From NCBI GenBank assembly GCA_020634115.1, contig JACKCH010000011.1, forward strand, positions 372,001 to 436,000: DNA of 64,000 bases. The letters are read 5' to 3'. Source of the DNA: Anaerolineaceae bacterium. GTDB taxonomy: Bacteria > Chloroflexota > Anaerolineae > Aggregatilineales > Phototrophicaceae. Under the pieces are notes generated by a model. It was given only the letters and a program-made list of their open reading frames with translations. It had not been told where the DNA came from and did not search any database. A program made the position numbers and the translations under genes. Positions within the stretch are counted from its first letter, which is position 1. Each line of letters begins with the position of its first letter. Positions 25,961 to 35,122 of the stretch are shown piece after piece.

Positions 25961-26656
25961 TTAGCCACTCGCCGGGTTGATAAACCGATAGCCCACGCCG
26001 CGCACCGTCTGGAGATAGGCTGGATTAGTCGGGTCATCTTCCAGTTTGGCGCGCAGCCAGCTCATGTGGACATCCAAGGTACGGGTATCGCCGAGCCAAT
26101 CCGTCCCCCAGATTTCGTCAAAAAGCTGTTCACGGGTGACGACTTTGCCCATGTTGGTCATAAGCAGCGTGAGGATTTCATACTCTTTCTGGCGTAAAAC
26201 CAGGTTTTGGTTACTGCGGGTGACGGTATGTGCCTCTAAATCCAGCGTAATTTTCCCGGCAGTAATCCGTTTGGGTGTGGAATTCCCCTGGTCAAGCTGG
26301 ACGCGGCGCAGCATCGCGCGGACGTGCGCTTCCAGTTCATCAAATCCAAACGGCTTGACCAGGTAATCGTCCGCCCCCAGTTCCAGCCCTTTGATGCGAT
26401 CAATCGTGTCATCCAGCGCGGTGAGCATGATGATCGGCACAAAACTGTGCTGGCGGATGGCGGCACACACCTGCCAACCGTCCAATCCCGGCATCATGAC
26501 ATCCAAAACAATCACATCAGGTTTTTCAACCAGGGCAAGGCTCAGGCCGGAATGACCGTCATTGGCAACGGTGACTTGATAGCCGTTTCTTTCAAATGAT
26601 GAGCGCAGCGGGTCGGTCAGTTTCGTCTCATCATCAATCAACAAAATATGGGGCAT
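25961..26656 (-). CDS. OmpR/PhoB-family response regulator
   Basis: Receiver domain (1-118) with D52 in VIVLDVMMPGLDG and K101, then a winged-helix DNA-binding domain (about 130-228) ending in the typical TVRGVGYRF. All phosphorylation residues are present. It is the first gene of a two-gene operon with the HAMP kinase. Its target genes cannot be read from the window; the neighbouring ApbE/ferric-reductase-like genes are candidates. Confidence 0.95.
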   Translation of the reverse strand: MPHILLIDDETKLTDPLRSSFERNGYQVTVANDGHSGLSLALVEKPDVIVLDVMMPGLDGWQVCAAIRQHSFVPIIMLTALDDTIDRIKGLELGADDYLVKPFGFDELEAHVRAMLRRVQLDQGNSTPKRITAGKITLDLEAHTVTRSNQNLVLRQKEYEILTLLMTNMGKVVTREQLFDEIWGTDWLGDTRTLDVHMSWLRAKLEDDPTNPAYLQTVRGVGYRFINPASG

Positions 26657-27173
26657 CCAGCTACACTTTCACTGCAACATACTTCCTTGTTCTCATTTTA
26701 CCGGCAAAACGGCGATTTAAGGTAATTTTAACCCTGTGAAAAGGCCATACATGACTGATGTACTGCCTCCCTGAGATTAGACACGATACGAAATACCGTA
26801 TCAGCGTCTAAGAAAGGTTGAAGTCAAAGCGAAAGCGACGCACATTAGCACCACCGTTCAAGACCAATTCACCCGTACGCACTCCATTTCTATTCCGTCA
26901 CCCCCTGAATCAAAAAAGTCAATCGCCAGATTGGATTGACTTCGGGAAGGCCATTTCTCACTCTCTTGTGGGCGCGGAAGGGCTGGGACACACATGTGTA
27001 CCAAGATGCTTTTATTCCAAGTATATACATGTTAACAAGTTACACAAAAGGCCAAATATAGCGCCTGATAATTGATACTATTAAACAGGCGCAAATCAAT
27101 AATTCCCCATATAATGAAAAAAGCCAATCAGGACATTTCGATGTTTTCCGATTTCTGTTAAGGGGGAATTCTG
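26657..27173. other. Intergenic region with a tRNA-end-like repeat
   Basis: A 517-base gap between divergent operons. The left part should carry the response-regulator promoter. An 85-codon frame (26818-27075) lacks protein character and runs through the repeat at 26963-27001, so it is not called. The right part is AT-rich, and AAGGGGG before 27174 is the ribosome site of the next operon. Confidence 0.4.
26963..27001 (+). repeat. Direct repeat copy 1, resembling a tRNA-Val 3' end
   Basis: TGGGCGCGGAAGGGCT followed by GGGACACACATGTGTAC. A near-identical copy is at 34763-34800. The first 16 bases differ by one base from the plus-strand sequence of the tRNA-Val 3' end at 39439. The two copies bracket the MoxR-type gene block. 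It may be an old attachment site. Confidence 0.5.
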
Positions 27174-28175
27174 ATGATTGAAACACCTTCCCGTCGCCCG
27201 ATGACTTTCACTTTTCTGGAACTGCTCGATCGCACTTTTCGCCTTTACAGAGACAATTTCATCACGATTATAGGCGTGGTGGCTATTGTCACCATTCCCA
27301 TGACCATCCTATCGCTGCTGCTCAATCCGGTGAGCTATGCCCTGTTGACGAATCAATACAGTTATCCAACAACGAATCTCGGCACGCAATTGCTGTTGGC
27401 GCTATTGGCTATCGTTCAGACAGTGCTGATCTTTGCGCCGATCATCTATATCGCTTCTGAATATTTGTTTAACCATAAAGTATCTATTGGCGAGGCATTC
27501 AGCGACATAAGACATCGTTTCGTAAAAATGGGCTGCGGGATGATCGTCTTCAGTATCTTTACGGGGGTGGTTGCTGTGCTGATTGGATTTCTGGTCGCCG
27601 TGACACCGCTGCTCCTGGCTTTGTTCGGCATTCTCATCTATATCATCATTTCGGCCTACGCTGTATTTTTTCAGGTGCTGGCGTTGGAAGACATTGGCGC
27701 TGGGACTGCGGTCACCCGCGCCTATTTACTGGGCAAACGGCGCTTTTGGACGGTGGTTGGTCTGGGCCTGGTTCTGATTATTATTAACGCCATCGTGGGC
27801 GCGATTTTCGGCGGGTCGGTCACGTTTCTCGTGCTATCAACTGCCCCTGGTCAAAGTAGCAGTGTGCAGTTTTTGCTCCTTACGTTTCTGAATACCCTCA
27901 TCAACATTTTTCTGACGCCGATTTTCCCCATCGCCTTTACACTGCTCTACTATGATATTCGCACGCGAACCGAAGGTCTGGATATTATGCTGGACTCGGA
28001 TGAAAACCCGGCTGCCCGCCCCGCTGACTTTCATTCACCGGATTCCCGATTCAGTACTGATGGACATGACTGGCGCAATATTGCAATCCTCACGGGTATA
28101 GGCCTGGTGGCCGCTCTGGTCGCCAACAGTTTCATCACAAACCTTGTTGAGCAAATGACGCGCACCCTGCGATGA
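27174..28175 (+). CDS. Multi-pass membrane protein (GPDPase membrane-domain-like)
   Basis: First gene of a tightly packed operon. The 333-residue protein has about six long hydrophobic segments between residues 25 and 275, a short cytoplasmic start with the family-like FLELLDRTFRLYRDNF sequence, and one more segment near 303-320. It resembles the DUF7544/GPDPase_memb group of polytopic proteins of unknown biochemical role. AAGGGGG supports the start. It overlaps the DUF4129 gene by four bases. Such proteins commonly stand beside DUF4129/DUF4350/MoxR sets, so it probably serves in the same envelope complex. Confidence 0.78.
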   Translation: MIETPSRRPMTFTFLELLDRTFRLYRDNFITIIGVVAIVTIPMTILSLLLNPVSYALLTNQYSYPTTNLGTQLLLALLAIVQTVLIFAPIIYIASEYLFNHKVSIGEAFSDIRHRFVKMGCGMIVFSIFTGVVAVLIGFLVAVTPLLLALFGILIYIIISAYAVFFQVLALEDIGAGTAVTRAYLLGKRRFWTVVGLGLVLIIINAIVGAIFGGSVTFLVLSTAPGQSSSVQFLLLTFLNTLINIFLTPIFPIAFTLLYYDIRTRTEGLDIMLDSDENPAARPADFHSPDSRFSTDGHDWRNIAILTGIGLVAALVANSFITNLVEQMTRTLR

Positions 28176-29101
28176 AATGTTGTTTGCTGGTCATCGGTGT
28201 ATTGATTCTCAGTATGCTCCCCAATGGGGGGCCATATGCTGGCGCGCAAGAACCCGCCCTGAGTGTGAGTCAATTCTGGGAGCACCTGTATCAGACGGAG
28301 TCATTACTGAGCATAGCCGCCACCCAGACCGACCCCACCGATACCATCAGCCAGATTCAATCACTCTGGGAAGGGGTAACGCAGGTTCAATTAGACGATG
28401 GAACCCGCATCCCGGTGGATATGAGTTGGATTCGCGACTCCCTCGCGGATATCCAACCAGGCACCCGCGAGACATTGCATCGTGAAGTCACGGCACTCAT
28501 CGCCTACCATAATAACCAGCTTGCAGGGCTGGATGCCTCCGCTGAGACGGCATCGCTGGCCGCGCTGGCGGAAGTGCTGCGCGACCCCCGCTTTCACTAT
28601 GCCGACCTGACTCCCACGCCGATCCCGGATTTTTCGGAATCGGAGGCTCCGCAAACCGTTACGGTTTCTTCCTTCGCAGAGGTCGTTCTGGCCGCAGCCG
28701 GGGTGCTGGTCATTATCGTGGTTTTCATCTACTTCGCGCGGAATTTGCAGGTGCAACCGGTCTCAATCGAAACGGCTGAAACCAACGATCCAACAACCGC
28801 CGATGATGCCCAGGACTTAGCCACCGGTCACGCACAATCCCAGGATTATCGCAGCGCCATTCGCTATCTCTATCTTGCCAGTCTGCTGATCCTGGACGAG
28901 CGCGGGATCATCCATTACGACGCCAGCCTGACCAACCGGGAACACTTACGCTATCTTAAAGATAAACACCAACTTTATCAGCTTGCCCAGCAGGTCATTA
29001 ACGCCTTTGAGGAGGTTTGGTACGGCTATAAGCCGGTTGATGAGGCGTATTATCAGCACTTTCGCAACCGGATTGATGAACTCAATCGGATGGTGACCTA
29101 A
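28172..29101 (+). CDS. DUF4129 domain membrane protein
   Basis: Signal peptide (about 1-25), an extracytoplasmic helical region, one transmembrane segment at about 168-190, and a cytoplasmic C-terminal DUF4129 domain (about 215-305) with the recognisable AIRYLYLASLLILDERG and NAFEEVWYG sequences. DUF4129 proteins occur with MoxR, DUF58 and DUF4350 proteins. A link to transglutaminase-like or envelope-assembly systems is known from context only. It is coupled to both neighbours by overlapping start/stop codons. Confidence 0.88.
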   Translation: MKCCLLVIGVLILSMLPNGGPYAGAQEPALSVSQFWEHLYQTESLLSIAATQTDPTDTISQIQSLWEGVTQVQLDDGTRIPVDMSWIRDSLADIQPGTRETLHREVTALIAYHNNQLAGLDASAETASLAALAEVLRDPRFHYADLTPTPIPDFSESEAPQTVTVSSFAEVVLAAAGVLVIIVVFIYFARNLQVQPVSIETAETNDPTTADDAQDLATGHAQSQDYRSAIRYLYLASLLILDERGIIHYDASLTNREHLRYLKDKHQLYQLAQQVINAFEEVWYGYKPVDEAYYQHFRNRIDELNRMVT

Positions 29102-30252
29102 TGGCGTTTTTCCGCGGCCTCAGTGCCGACACCAAAATTCTCTTTGGGGCGCTGTTATTGATCGCACTGCTCAGCGGCCTCACCGTTTTGACCATGTCAC
29201 CGCCGGATGCCCCGCCCCTCAGCATCCGCAGCGATAACGCCGATGGCGCGATGGTGCTGTATCGTTGGTTGCAGCGCAGCGGTTACCCGGTGCAGGAACT
29301 GCTTTCACTGGAACAGCAGCTTGCCAGTGTGAACGTGCTTTTTGTACTCGATCCCATTGTGGGCTACAGCGACGCCGACATCCAGCTTATTCGGGACTGG
29401 GTGCGAAAAGGCAATACGCTGGTCGTGGCCGGATCACCCTTCACGGTGAATGATCTACTCGAATCGTATCAGGTTTCTTTGGTATCCGGGTTCATGGAAA
29501 CAGATGCCCTTGCTGCTTCCACACTGACGCTGCTGCATCCACCCTTCGAGAGGGCCGCTGTCGAAGCGGGGTATCGGGTTAGAACGAAACGCCCGGATGC
29601 GGTTCCACACCTGTTCATTAGCAATCACCCGGTGTTAGTGTCTTTAGCGGAAGGCGAGGGCGTTGTCTGGGTATCCGGTGTCCCGGTCCCCTTCACGAAT
29701 CGCGGTATTCAAGATGAAGGGAATGCCAAAATTATCGCTAACCTGCTAAAGAACATGCCTTCGAATGCCGCCATCGGTTTTGATGAAGCGGCACACGGTT
29801 ACGGTGAAAAAGTCGCGCTCGATTTTAATGGCTGGTTATTTGCAACGCCTCCCGGTTGGGGCATTTTGTTAGGCGTCACCATCACCATGATCTACCTTGC
29901 GCTCCGGGGCAGGCACTTTGGCCGTCCCATTCCACTCCCGGATGATCGGCTGCACCGTGAATCAGGTGAGTATATTCGGGCAATAGCCAGGTTATTCCGT
30001 CGTTCCGGCCAGCGCGCCGAGATGCTCAAACATTATGAAGGGCAACTGCGCCGCCGCCTTTCTGAACGTTACGCGCTAGACCCGAATCTGGAACCTAACG
30101 AGATCATCAAGGCGGTCATCTATCATAATCCTGCGCTGGATGAAGCGGACTTACGCCGTCTGCTCACCGGTCTGCGACGCGGTAACGTCAGCGAATCCGA
30201 GTTGGTGAGAACCGTGATGGATGTTGATTTGTTTTTGAAGCAAATCCAGTGA
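29101..30252 (+). CDS. DUF4350 domain membrane protein
   Basis: An N-terminal transmembrane segment (about 15-33) is followed by the DUF4350 domain (SIRSDNADGAMVLYRWLQRSGYPV, then LVVAGSPF), which resembles a ThuA/GATase-like fold. A second transmembrane segment lies around 255-272, with a helical cytoplasmic tail (290-383). Its start overlaps the DUF4129 stop (TAATG). Its function is unknown; it is a standard member of this operon type. Confidence 0.86.
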   Translation: MAFFRGLSADTKILFGALLLIALLSGLTVLTMSPPDAPPLSIRSDNADGAMVLYRWLQRSGYPVQELLSLEQQLASVNVLFVLDPIVGYSDADIQLIRDWVRKGNTLVVAGSPFTVNDLLESYQVSLVSGFMETDALAASTLTLLHPPFERAAVEAGYRVRTKRPDAVPHLFISNHPVLVSLAEGEGVVWVSGVPVPFTNRGIQDEGNAKIIANLLKNMPSNAAIGFDEAAHGYGEKVALDFNGWLFATPPGWGILLGVTITMIYLALRGRHFGRPIPLPDDRLHRESGEYIRAIARLFRRSGQRAEMLKHYEGQLRRRLSERYALDPNLEPNEIIKAVIYHNPALDEADLRRLLTGLRRGNVSESELVRTVMDVDLFLKQIQ

Positions 30253-30305
30253 CGAAAACACAAACAACGGCAGCGCCGGTCTGAAAACCTATCAAGGAGT
30301 AAAAC

Positions 30306-31292
30306 TTGACCTTTTCACCTGAATCTCAAATGCCTTCGCCGAGTGCGGTACTCTTGCCAATCGCCCAACGGCTGCGCGAACAGGCCGCTCGTGTGTTAAT
30401 CGGGCAGGAAGCTGCCATCAACCTGCTCCTCGTTGCTTTATTCACGCGCGGCCACGTCCTGCTGGAAGGTGTGCCCGGTACAGCCAAAACGCTGATGGCA
30501 AAAACGCTGGCGAGTCTGGTCGAAGCGGATTACCGGCGCATTCAATTCACGCCCGATCTCATGCCGTCGGATGTGATTGGCACGGTCGTCTTTGATATGC
30601 AATCCAGCAGTTTCAATCTCAAACGCGGCCCGATCTTCTCACAAGTGATCCTGGTGGATGAAATCAACCGCGCCCCGGCTAAGACCCAGGCCGCGCTGCT
30701 GGAAGCTATGGAAGAACGGCAGGTGACGATTGAGGGCAACACGCTGCCTTTGCCTGAGCCGTTTATGGTGATCGCCACGCAGAATCCAGTCGAAATGGAC
30801 GGGACGTATCCGCTGCCTGAAGCCCAGCTTGACCGGTTCCTGTTCAAGATCAAAATAGATTACCTGTCCCAACCGGAAGAAACCGAAGTCCTGCGGCGCT
30901 ATCATCAGGGTTTCGACGCCCATGACCTCGCGGCGGCGCAATTGACCCCGGTTATCAATCCGGCGCAGCTTGCGTACATTCGTCAAATCATCCAGACGGT
31001 CACTGTTGAAGAAGGAATCATCAATTACATCGTGGCGATTATTGACGCGACCCGCCGCAGCAGCGATCTGACCCTCGGCGCGAGTACACGGGCAGGCGTT
31101 TCCCTGCTCCTGGCCGCCAAGACTCTCGCCGCGCTGCGTGGGCGTGATTTCGCGTCGCCCGATGATGTCAAAGCATTGGTTCTGCCGGTCTTACGCCATC
31201 GTATCAATCTGCGCCCGGAGGCTGAGATCGAAGGATTGGATAGCGACTCGGTTATCCGCCGCATTCTCGCCAAAGTGGAAGTGCCGCGATGA
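30306..31292 (+). CDS. MoxR-family AAA+ ATPase
   Basis: Cytoplasmic AAA+ chaperone-like ATPase. Walker A is GVPGTAKT at 55-62; Walker B is ILVDEI near 115-120, followed by NRAPAKTQAALLEAMEE, the MoxR signature. Sensor 1 is ATQNP near 158, and the C-terminal lid includes ASTRAGVSLL. The TTG start has an AAGGAG site six bases upstream, so TTG is preferred to a later ATG. MoxR proteins usually help insert cofactors or mature complexes together with VWA/DUF58 proteins such as the one encoded next. Confidence 0.95.
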   Translation: MTFSPESQMPSPSAVLLPIAQRLREQAARVLIGQEAAINLLLVALFTRGHVLLEGVPGTAKTLMAKTLASLVEADYRRIQFTPDLMPSDVIGTVVFDMQSSSFNLKRGPIFSQVILVDEINRAPAKTQAALLEAMEERQVTIEGNTLPLPEPFMVIATQNPVEMDGTYPLPEAQLDRFLFKIKIDYLSQPEETEVLRRYHQGFDAHDLAAAQLTPVINPAQLAYIRQIIQTVTVEEGIINYIVAIIDATRRSSDLTLGASTRAGVSLLLAAKTLAALRGRDFASPDDVKALVLPVLRHRINLRPEAEIEGLDSDSVIRRILAKVEVPR

Positions 31293-31329
31293 TGTTTTGT
31301 GCGGCACATCGCCAACAAGGTTATGAAAC

Positions 31330-32694
31330 ATGCTAACGCTGCGCTGGTATGCTCTGGCGCTGGTCATTCCCGCGCTGCTGATACTGGCGGCATTCGCCCC
31401 GGTTGCGACGCTGCTGGCCCCCATCTATGCGTTTGGTTTGCTCCTGATGACGTGGCTGGATCGGCGTAGTGCCGGTTCGCCTGACCAATTCACCCTGCAG
31501 CGTCAGCATGACCAGAAACTTTCATTAGGCGTCCCGAATCCTATCATGTTGGACATTCATTCCCGTGCTGGCCGGGGATTGGCGGTCATTGTGCGCGATG
31601 AACCCCCGCCCGGCATGACCATCACGCACAAAAATGCCGCGCTGGTTTCGCCGGGTGAACCGGGCGGGCAGCTCATGGCCGTCCCACGTGAAACCCAGAG
31701 TGTCACTTACTATCTACGTCCGGTTAAACGGGGGGACTATCGCTTTGGCGATCTGAATCTACGGTGGGCGGGGCCGCTCGGCTTATACGTGCGCCAGACA
31801 GTGTACCAGGCTGCTGCGCCGGTTAAGGTCTATCCCAATATCTACGAGATCCGCCGCTACGAACTCCTGGTACAGCGCGATCAACTGACCGAAATGGGAT
31901 TGAAGAATGTGCGACTGCGCGGTGAGGGAACAGATTTTGAAAGCCTGCGCGACTATACACCGGATGATCCTTACCGTTCCATCAACTGGAAGGCGACGGC
32001 GCGCCGTGCCAAACCCATCAGCACCAATTATGAACCTGAACGCAGTCAGCGGGTGGTCATCCTGCTGGATGTAGGCCGGATGATGCGCGGCGTCATCCGC
32101 GTAGATGACCCACTGGGAGACCCCTGGAATATGGCAAAGGTGGATTTCGTCATCAACAGTATTCTGCTGTTGAGCTACGTCGCCAGTCGCAAGGGCGATC
32201 AGGTTGGCCTGCTGGTGTTCGCCGATCAGGTTCTGCAATACATTCCACCCGCGCCCGGCAATGCCCAATTCCACAAACTACTTGAGGCGATGTATGCGCT
32301 GGGAAGCGAACCGGTCGAAGCCGACTATGGCCGTGCCATCACTTACTTACGAACCAAGCAAAAGAAACGTTCACTCGTTATCCTGTTCACCGACCTGAGC
32401 GGTGCCCATGCGTCTGAAAAGCTGATGTCGCATTTACCCCGCCTCGCCCCGCAGCATGTCCCGCTGCTGGTGACCATTCGTGACCCTATACTGGACACGG
32501 AAGCGGCACTTGTGCCGGATCACTCCGATGCACTATATCGCCGCGCGGTAGCGGAACAACTGATTAATGAGCGGCGTCTCCTGCTGGAAAACCTGCAACG
32601 GCATGGCGTAGCCACGCTTGATGTAGATGCGAGTCATCTGTCCGTCAATGTCGTCAACCGCTATTTGCAATTGAAAAGGCGGTCAGTTATCTGA
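31330..32694 (+). CDS. DUF58 (VWA-like) membrane protein
   Basis: Two N-terminal transmembrane segments (about 5-45) are followed by a beta-rich region and the DUF58 signature (GEGTDFESLRDY, PDDPYRSINWK) at about 198-225, then a VWA-like fold (VVILLDVGRMM, about 238-245; LVILFTDLSG near 345). The metal site looks like DVGRM in place of the usual DxSxS, so metal binding may be weakened. DUF58 proteins pair with MoxR ATPases. It closes the five-gene operon. Confidence 0.93.
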   Translation: MLTLRWYALALVIPALLILAAFAPVATLLAPIYAFGLLLMTWLDRRSAGSPDQFTLQRQHDQKLSLGVPNPIMLDIHSRAGRGLAVIVRDEPPPGMTITHKNAALVSPGEPGGQLMAVPRETQSVTYYLRPVKRGDYRFGDLNLRWAGPLGLYVRQTVYQAAAPVKVYPNIYEIRRYELLVQRDQLTEMGLKNVRLRGEGTDFESLRDYTPDDPYRSINWKATARRAKPISTNYEPERSQRVVILLDVGRMMRGVIRVDDPLGDPWNMAKVDFVINSILLLSYVASRKGDQVGLLVFADQVLQYIPPAPGNAQFHKLLEAMYALGSEPVEADYGRAITYLRTKQKKRSLVILFTDLSGAHASEKLMSHLPRLAPQHVPLLVTIRDPILDTEAALVPDHSDALYRRAVAEQLINERRLLLENLQRHGVATLDVDASHLSVNVVNRYLQLKRRSVI

Positions 32695-32707
32695 TAGCGA
32701 CTGCCAC

Positions 32708-33496
32708 TTACCGATCTTCGTCGCGCAGATGATCGGCAAGCTCAAAAGCGCGGGCGATCTGCTCAAGCAGCCGGTCAGCATTGCCCGTGTAGCGGCGTTC
32801 AATTTCCAGTTTCACGCTCAGTTTGCGCGCCAGCACATTCGCAATATTGTCGCTGTTGACGATCTTGCCCCGTCGCCGTAGATAATCCACCACCCGGTAG
32901 CGGTCATCTTCGGTCAACAGTTCAATCTGGATAAAACTGGGGATCGGGTCAGTCGGCTTCACATGAAGATAGTGGATGCGCATATCTTCTTTGATGGTCT
33001 GAACGGTCACATGCCGGTGTTCGCGGATCACCACTGTGCGCGCAGCCATATCGCCTAACCGCTGCGTCCGGCGGGTGGCAAACAGCATCACTAACCCCAG
33101 GCCGTATAACATCGGCAGAAAATCGAACAGGCGAATGATGTTCCGAATGAGTAACGCACTCACCGTAACCGGCAGTCCATTGGACTGAATCACCCGAATA
33201 CCGGCCCGGCGTTTGCCCGGCGTCTGGCCGTTCCAGAGCAGTTCAAAAATCAGGTGATAACCCCACGTAATCAGGAATATCACAATATAATAGACTGCCG
33301 GGAACCAGTCAGCACTGCCTGAAATGCCGCTGGGTCGTGCTTGCGTGAAGAGCCATGTGATGCCAACGAGCAGCAGCGCGATCAGGATGTAATCCATTAA
33401 GGCGGCCATGAAGCGCGAACCAAAACCGGCGATTTCCGCACTCAGCAGAATATTCTCAGGCGTATCAATCGCAAGATGGTCGGAATAGCTTTGCAA
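32708..33496 (-). CDS. RDD family membrane protein
   Basis: The N-terminal half (1-150) is an RDD domain with the AGFGSRFMAALMDYILI signature and about four hydrophobic segments; GQTPGKRRAGIRVI is also typical. The C-terminal 110 residues are a soluble, charged helical extension not usual for minimal RDD proteins. Read divergently from the SpoIIM gene and convergent with DUF58; RDD and SpoIIM genes commonly accompany MoxR/DUF58 sets. Molecular role unknown. Confidence 0.9.
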   Translation of the reverse strand: MQSYSDHLAIDTPENILLSAEIAGFGSRFMAALMDYILIALLLVGITWLFTQARPSGISGSADWFPAVYYIVIFLITWGYHLIFELLWNGQTPGKRRAGIRVIQSNGLPVTVSALLIRNIIRLFDFLPMLYGLGLVMLFATRRTQRLGDMAARTVVIREHRHVTVQTIKEDMRIHYLHVKPTDPIPSFIQIELLTEDDRYRVVDYLRRRGKIVNSDNIANVLARKLSVKLEIERRYTGNADRLLEQIARAFELADHLRDEDR

Positions 33497-33633
33497 TTTT
33501 CGAGACCTTTTCCATAATGATAATCAGCAGCAAGGGATTTGTCATTTTCAGACGGTACACTTATGATATGCCCAAAAATGGAAATTCACCTAAAAGTTTA
33601 CAGTCAGAATAGGATGATGGGTAAAACAACCTC

Positions 33634-34641
33634 ATGACCACCGCCGATGAATTCATCAAGCTGCGTGAAGCGGATTGGAAGCGCCTGGAAGCACTGGTTA
33701 ACAGCCGTAAAGGACGCAAGCGCCTGACCACTGCCGAGGTACATGAACTTGGCACCCTGTATCGTGCGATTACTTCGGATCTGGCCTTGTCCCGGCGCGA
33801 CTTCCCCAACCAGCGGGTGACGCTTTTCCTCAATCAGTTGCTCACCCGCACGCATGGGTACATTTATCAGCAGGAATCCAATGATTTCAAAGCGTTTATA
33901 TACACCTTCACTCACCGTATTCCAACCCTGTTCCGGCAAAAGATAGGGTATTTTTTGGTGGCCTTGGCGCTGTTTCTGATCCCCGCGATCATCGGCTATC
34001 GGTTGGCGGACATCAACCCCGCGGTAGCCGAACCTCTGGGTCTCAGCGCTCAACGCCAAATTCTGGCTAATCACGAAACCTGGACGGATATTCCGGCCAA
34101 CGAACGTCCCGCGGCCTCTACATTCATTATGACCAACAACATCCGGGTTGCGCTCTTGTGTTTTGCGGGGGGGATTGCCTTCGGCCTGTTCAGTGTGTAC
34201 GTTCTGGTGACAAACGGCCTCATCATCGGGGCAGTTTTAGGGTTAGCGGCACACTATGGTATGGGCAGTTCATTACTGGGTTTCGTCGTCGGTCACGGGG
34301 TTATTGAACTCAGCGTGATCTTTATGGCCGGTGGGGCAGGCTTACAACTCGGTTGGGCGCTGCTCAATCCCGGTCTATACTCCCGTCGCGATGCTTTATC
34401 ACAGGCGGCTCGTCGAGCCGTGCTGATCGCGGTTGCTGCCGTTCCGCTTCTTATCATAGCCGGAATCATTGAAGGGCTTTTTTCACCCACTGATGCGCCT
34501 TTCATCCTACACGTCGCTGTTGGGCTTATCAGCGGCGGGTGTATGTATGCTTATCTGCTCCTCGCTGGCCGTTCCAAGACAAAGAACAGCGGCGACATCG
34601 TCAACGAAAGCGCTACTTTCATGCTCAGTGACACGCCATAG
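33634..34641 (+). CDS. SpoIIM / DUF95-like stage II sporulation protein M family
   Basis: Integral membrane protein of 335 residues. The soluble N-terminal region (about 1-105) has FIKLREADWKRLEALV and LGTLYRAITSDLALSR, as in COG1300 proteins, then six or so hydrophobic segments (about 112-315), with the conserved TNNIRVALLCFAGGI and GVIELSVIFMAGGAG. In non-sporulating bacteria these proteins appear with RDD and MoxR genes. No other sporulation gene is present, so the family name does not imply sporulation. Confidence 0.9.
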   Translation: MTTADEFIKLREADWKRLEALVNSRKGRKRLTTAEVHELGTLYRAITSDLALSRRDFPNQRVTLFLNQLLTRTHGYIYQQESNDFKAFIYTFTHRIPTLFRQKIGYFLVALALFLIPAIIGYRLADINPAVAEPLGLSAQRQILANHETWTDIPANERPAASTFIMTNNIRVALLCFAGGIAFGLFSVYVLVTNGLIIGAVLGLAAHYGMGSSLLGFVVGHGVIELSVIFMAGGAGLQLGWALLNPGLYSRRDALSQAARRAVLIAVAAVPLLIIAGIIEGLFSPTDAPFILHVAVGLISGGCMYAYLLLAGRSKTKNSGDIVNESATFMLSDTP

Positions 34642-34733
34642 TAGGCTGGCCGATGCTCACACCAATATTCGTTTTGTGTTGAACATACAACGGGCTTGGC
34701 ATAAAAAATGTCCGAGAATAATCGGACATCCTG

Positions 34734-35036
34734 TTGGTAGATGAAATTGGGTACAAAATGTACTCTTTGGGCGCGGAGAGGCTGGGACACACACGTGTAC
34801 ACTATTCAGTTCTTGCCGAAATATCTGCGTCTCAAGAATATGTTCAGTTCCGGCTTGAGAACCGCTACACCAATTTCCATGAAACCCGGCTCACGATCAT
34901 TGGCCCAGGAGACAAGAGTTATCAAGCTCGAGTCGGCGATACAATTGCCAGAGGCGAGAAGAAGGGAAATGGTCTGGTATTTCGCCTCGCAATCTCCGAA
35001 GACTTGGAATACGATATCCTGATTGAACGCACCTGA
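34734..35036 (+). CDS. Small hypothetical protein, perhaps a gene remnant
   Basis: A 100-codon frame starting with TTG-type or internal codons and no clear ribosome site. Its first third runs through the tRNA-end-like repeat and is not protein-like. The last 70 residues look real (FRLENRYTNFHETRLTII, then ARVGDTIARGEKKGNGLVF), with the pattern of a small beta domain. It could be the 3' end of a gene cut by a rearrangement at the repeat. No family recognised. Confidence 0.35.
   Translation: MVDEIGYKMYSLGAERLGHTRVHYSVLAEISASQEYVQFRLENRYTNFHETRLTIIGPGDKSYQARVGDTIARGEKKGNGLVFRLAISEDLEYDILIERT
34763..34800 (+). repeat. Direct repeat copy 2, resembling a tRNA-Val 3' end
   Basis: TGGGCGCGGAGAGGCT followed by GGGACACACACGTGTAC. 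It matches copy 1 at 26963-27001 except for a few bases, in the same orientation, and lies between the SpoIIM and arabinose genes. Its first half again matches the tRNA-Val 3' end at 39439 closely. Confidence 0.5.
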
Positions 35037-35122
35037 CAAGCAAAAAGAATTCACCTTGTTAGACCCCAAAACAATCTAGTGGACTTTCTCGGTCAGATGT
35101 GCACGTAGAAAGGGATACACAA

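Noticed and set aside
26818..27075. 85-codon plus-strand frame in the gap before the MoxR block
   Set aside because: Passes through the tRNA-end-like repeat; composition is not protein-like.
33634..34641. SpoIIM gene as evidence of sporulation
   Set aside because: This family is common in non-sporulating bacteria next to RDD and MoxR genes; no other sporulation gene is present.
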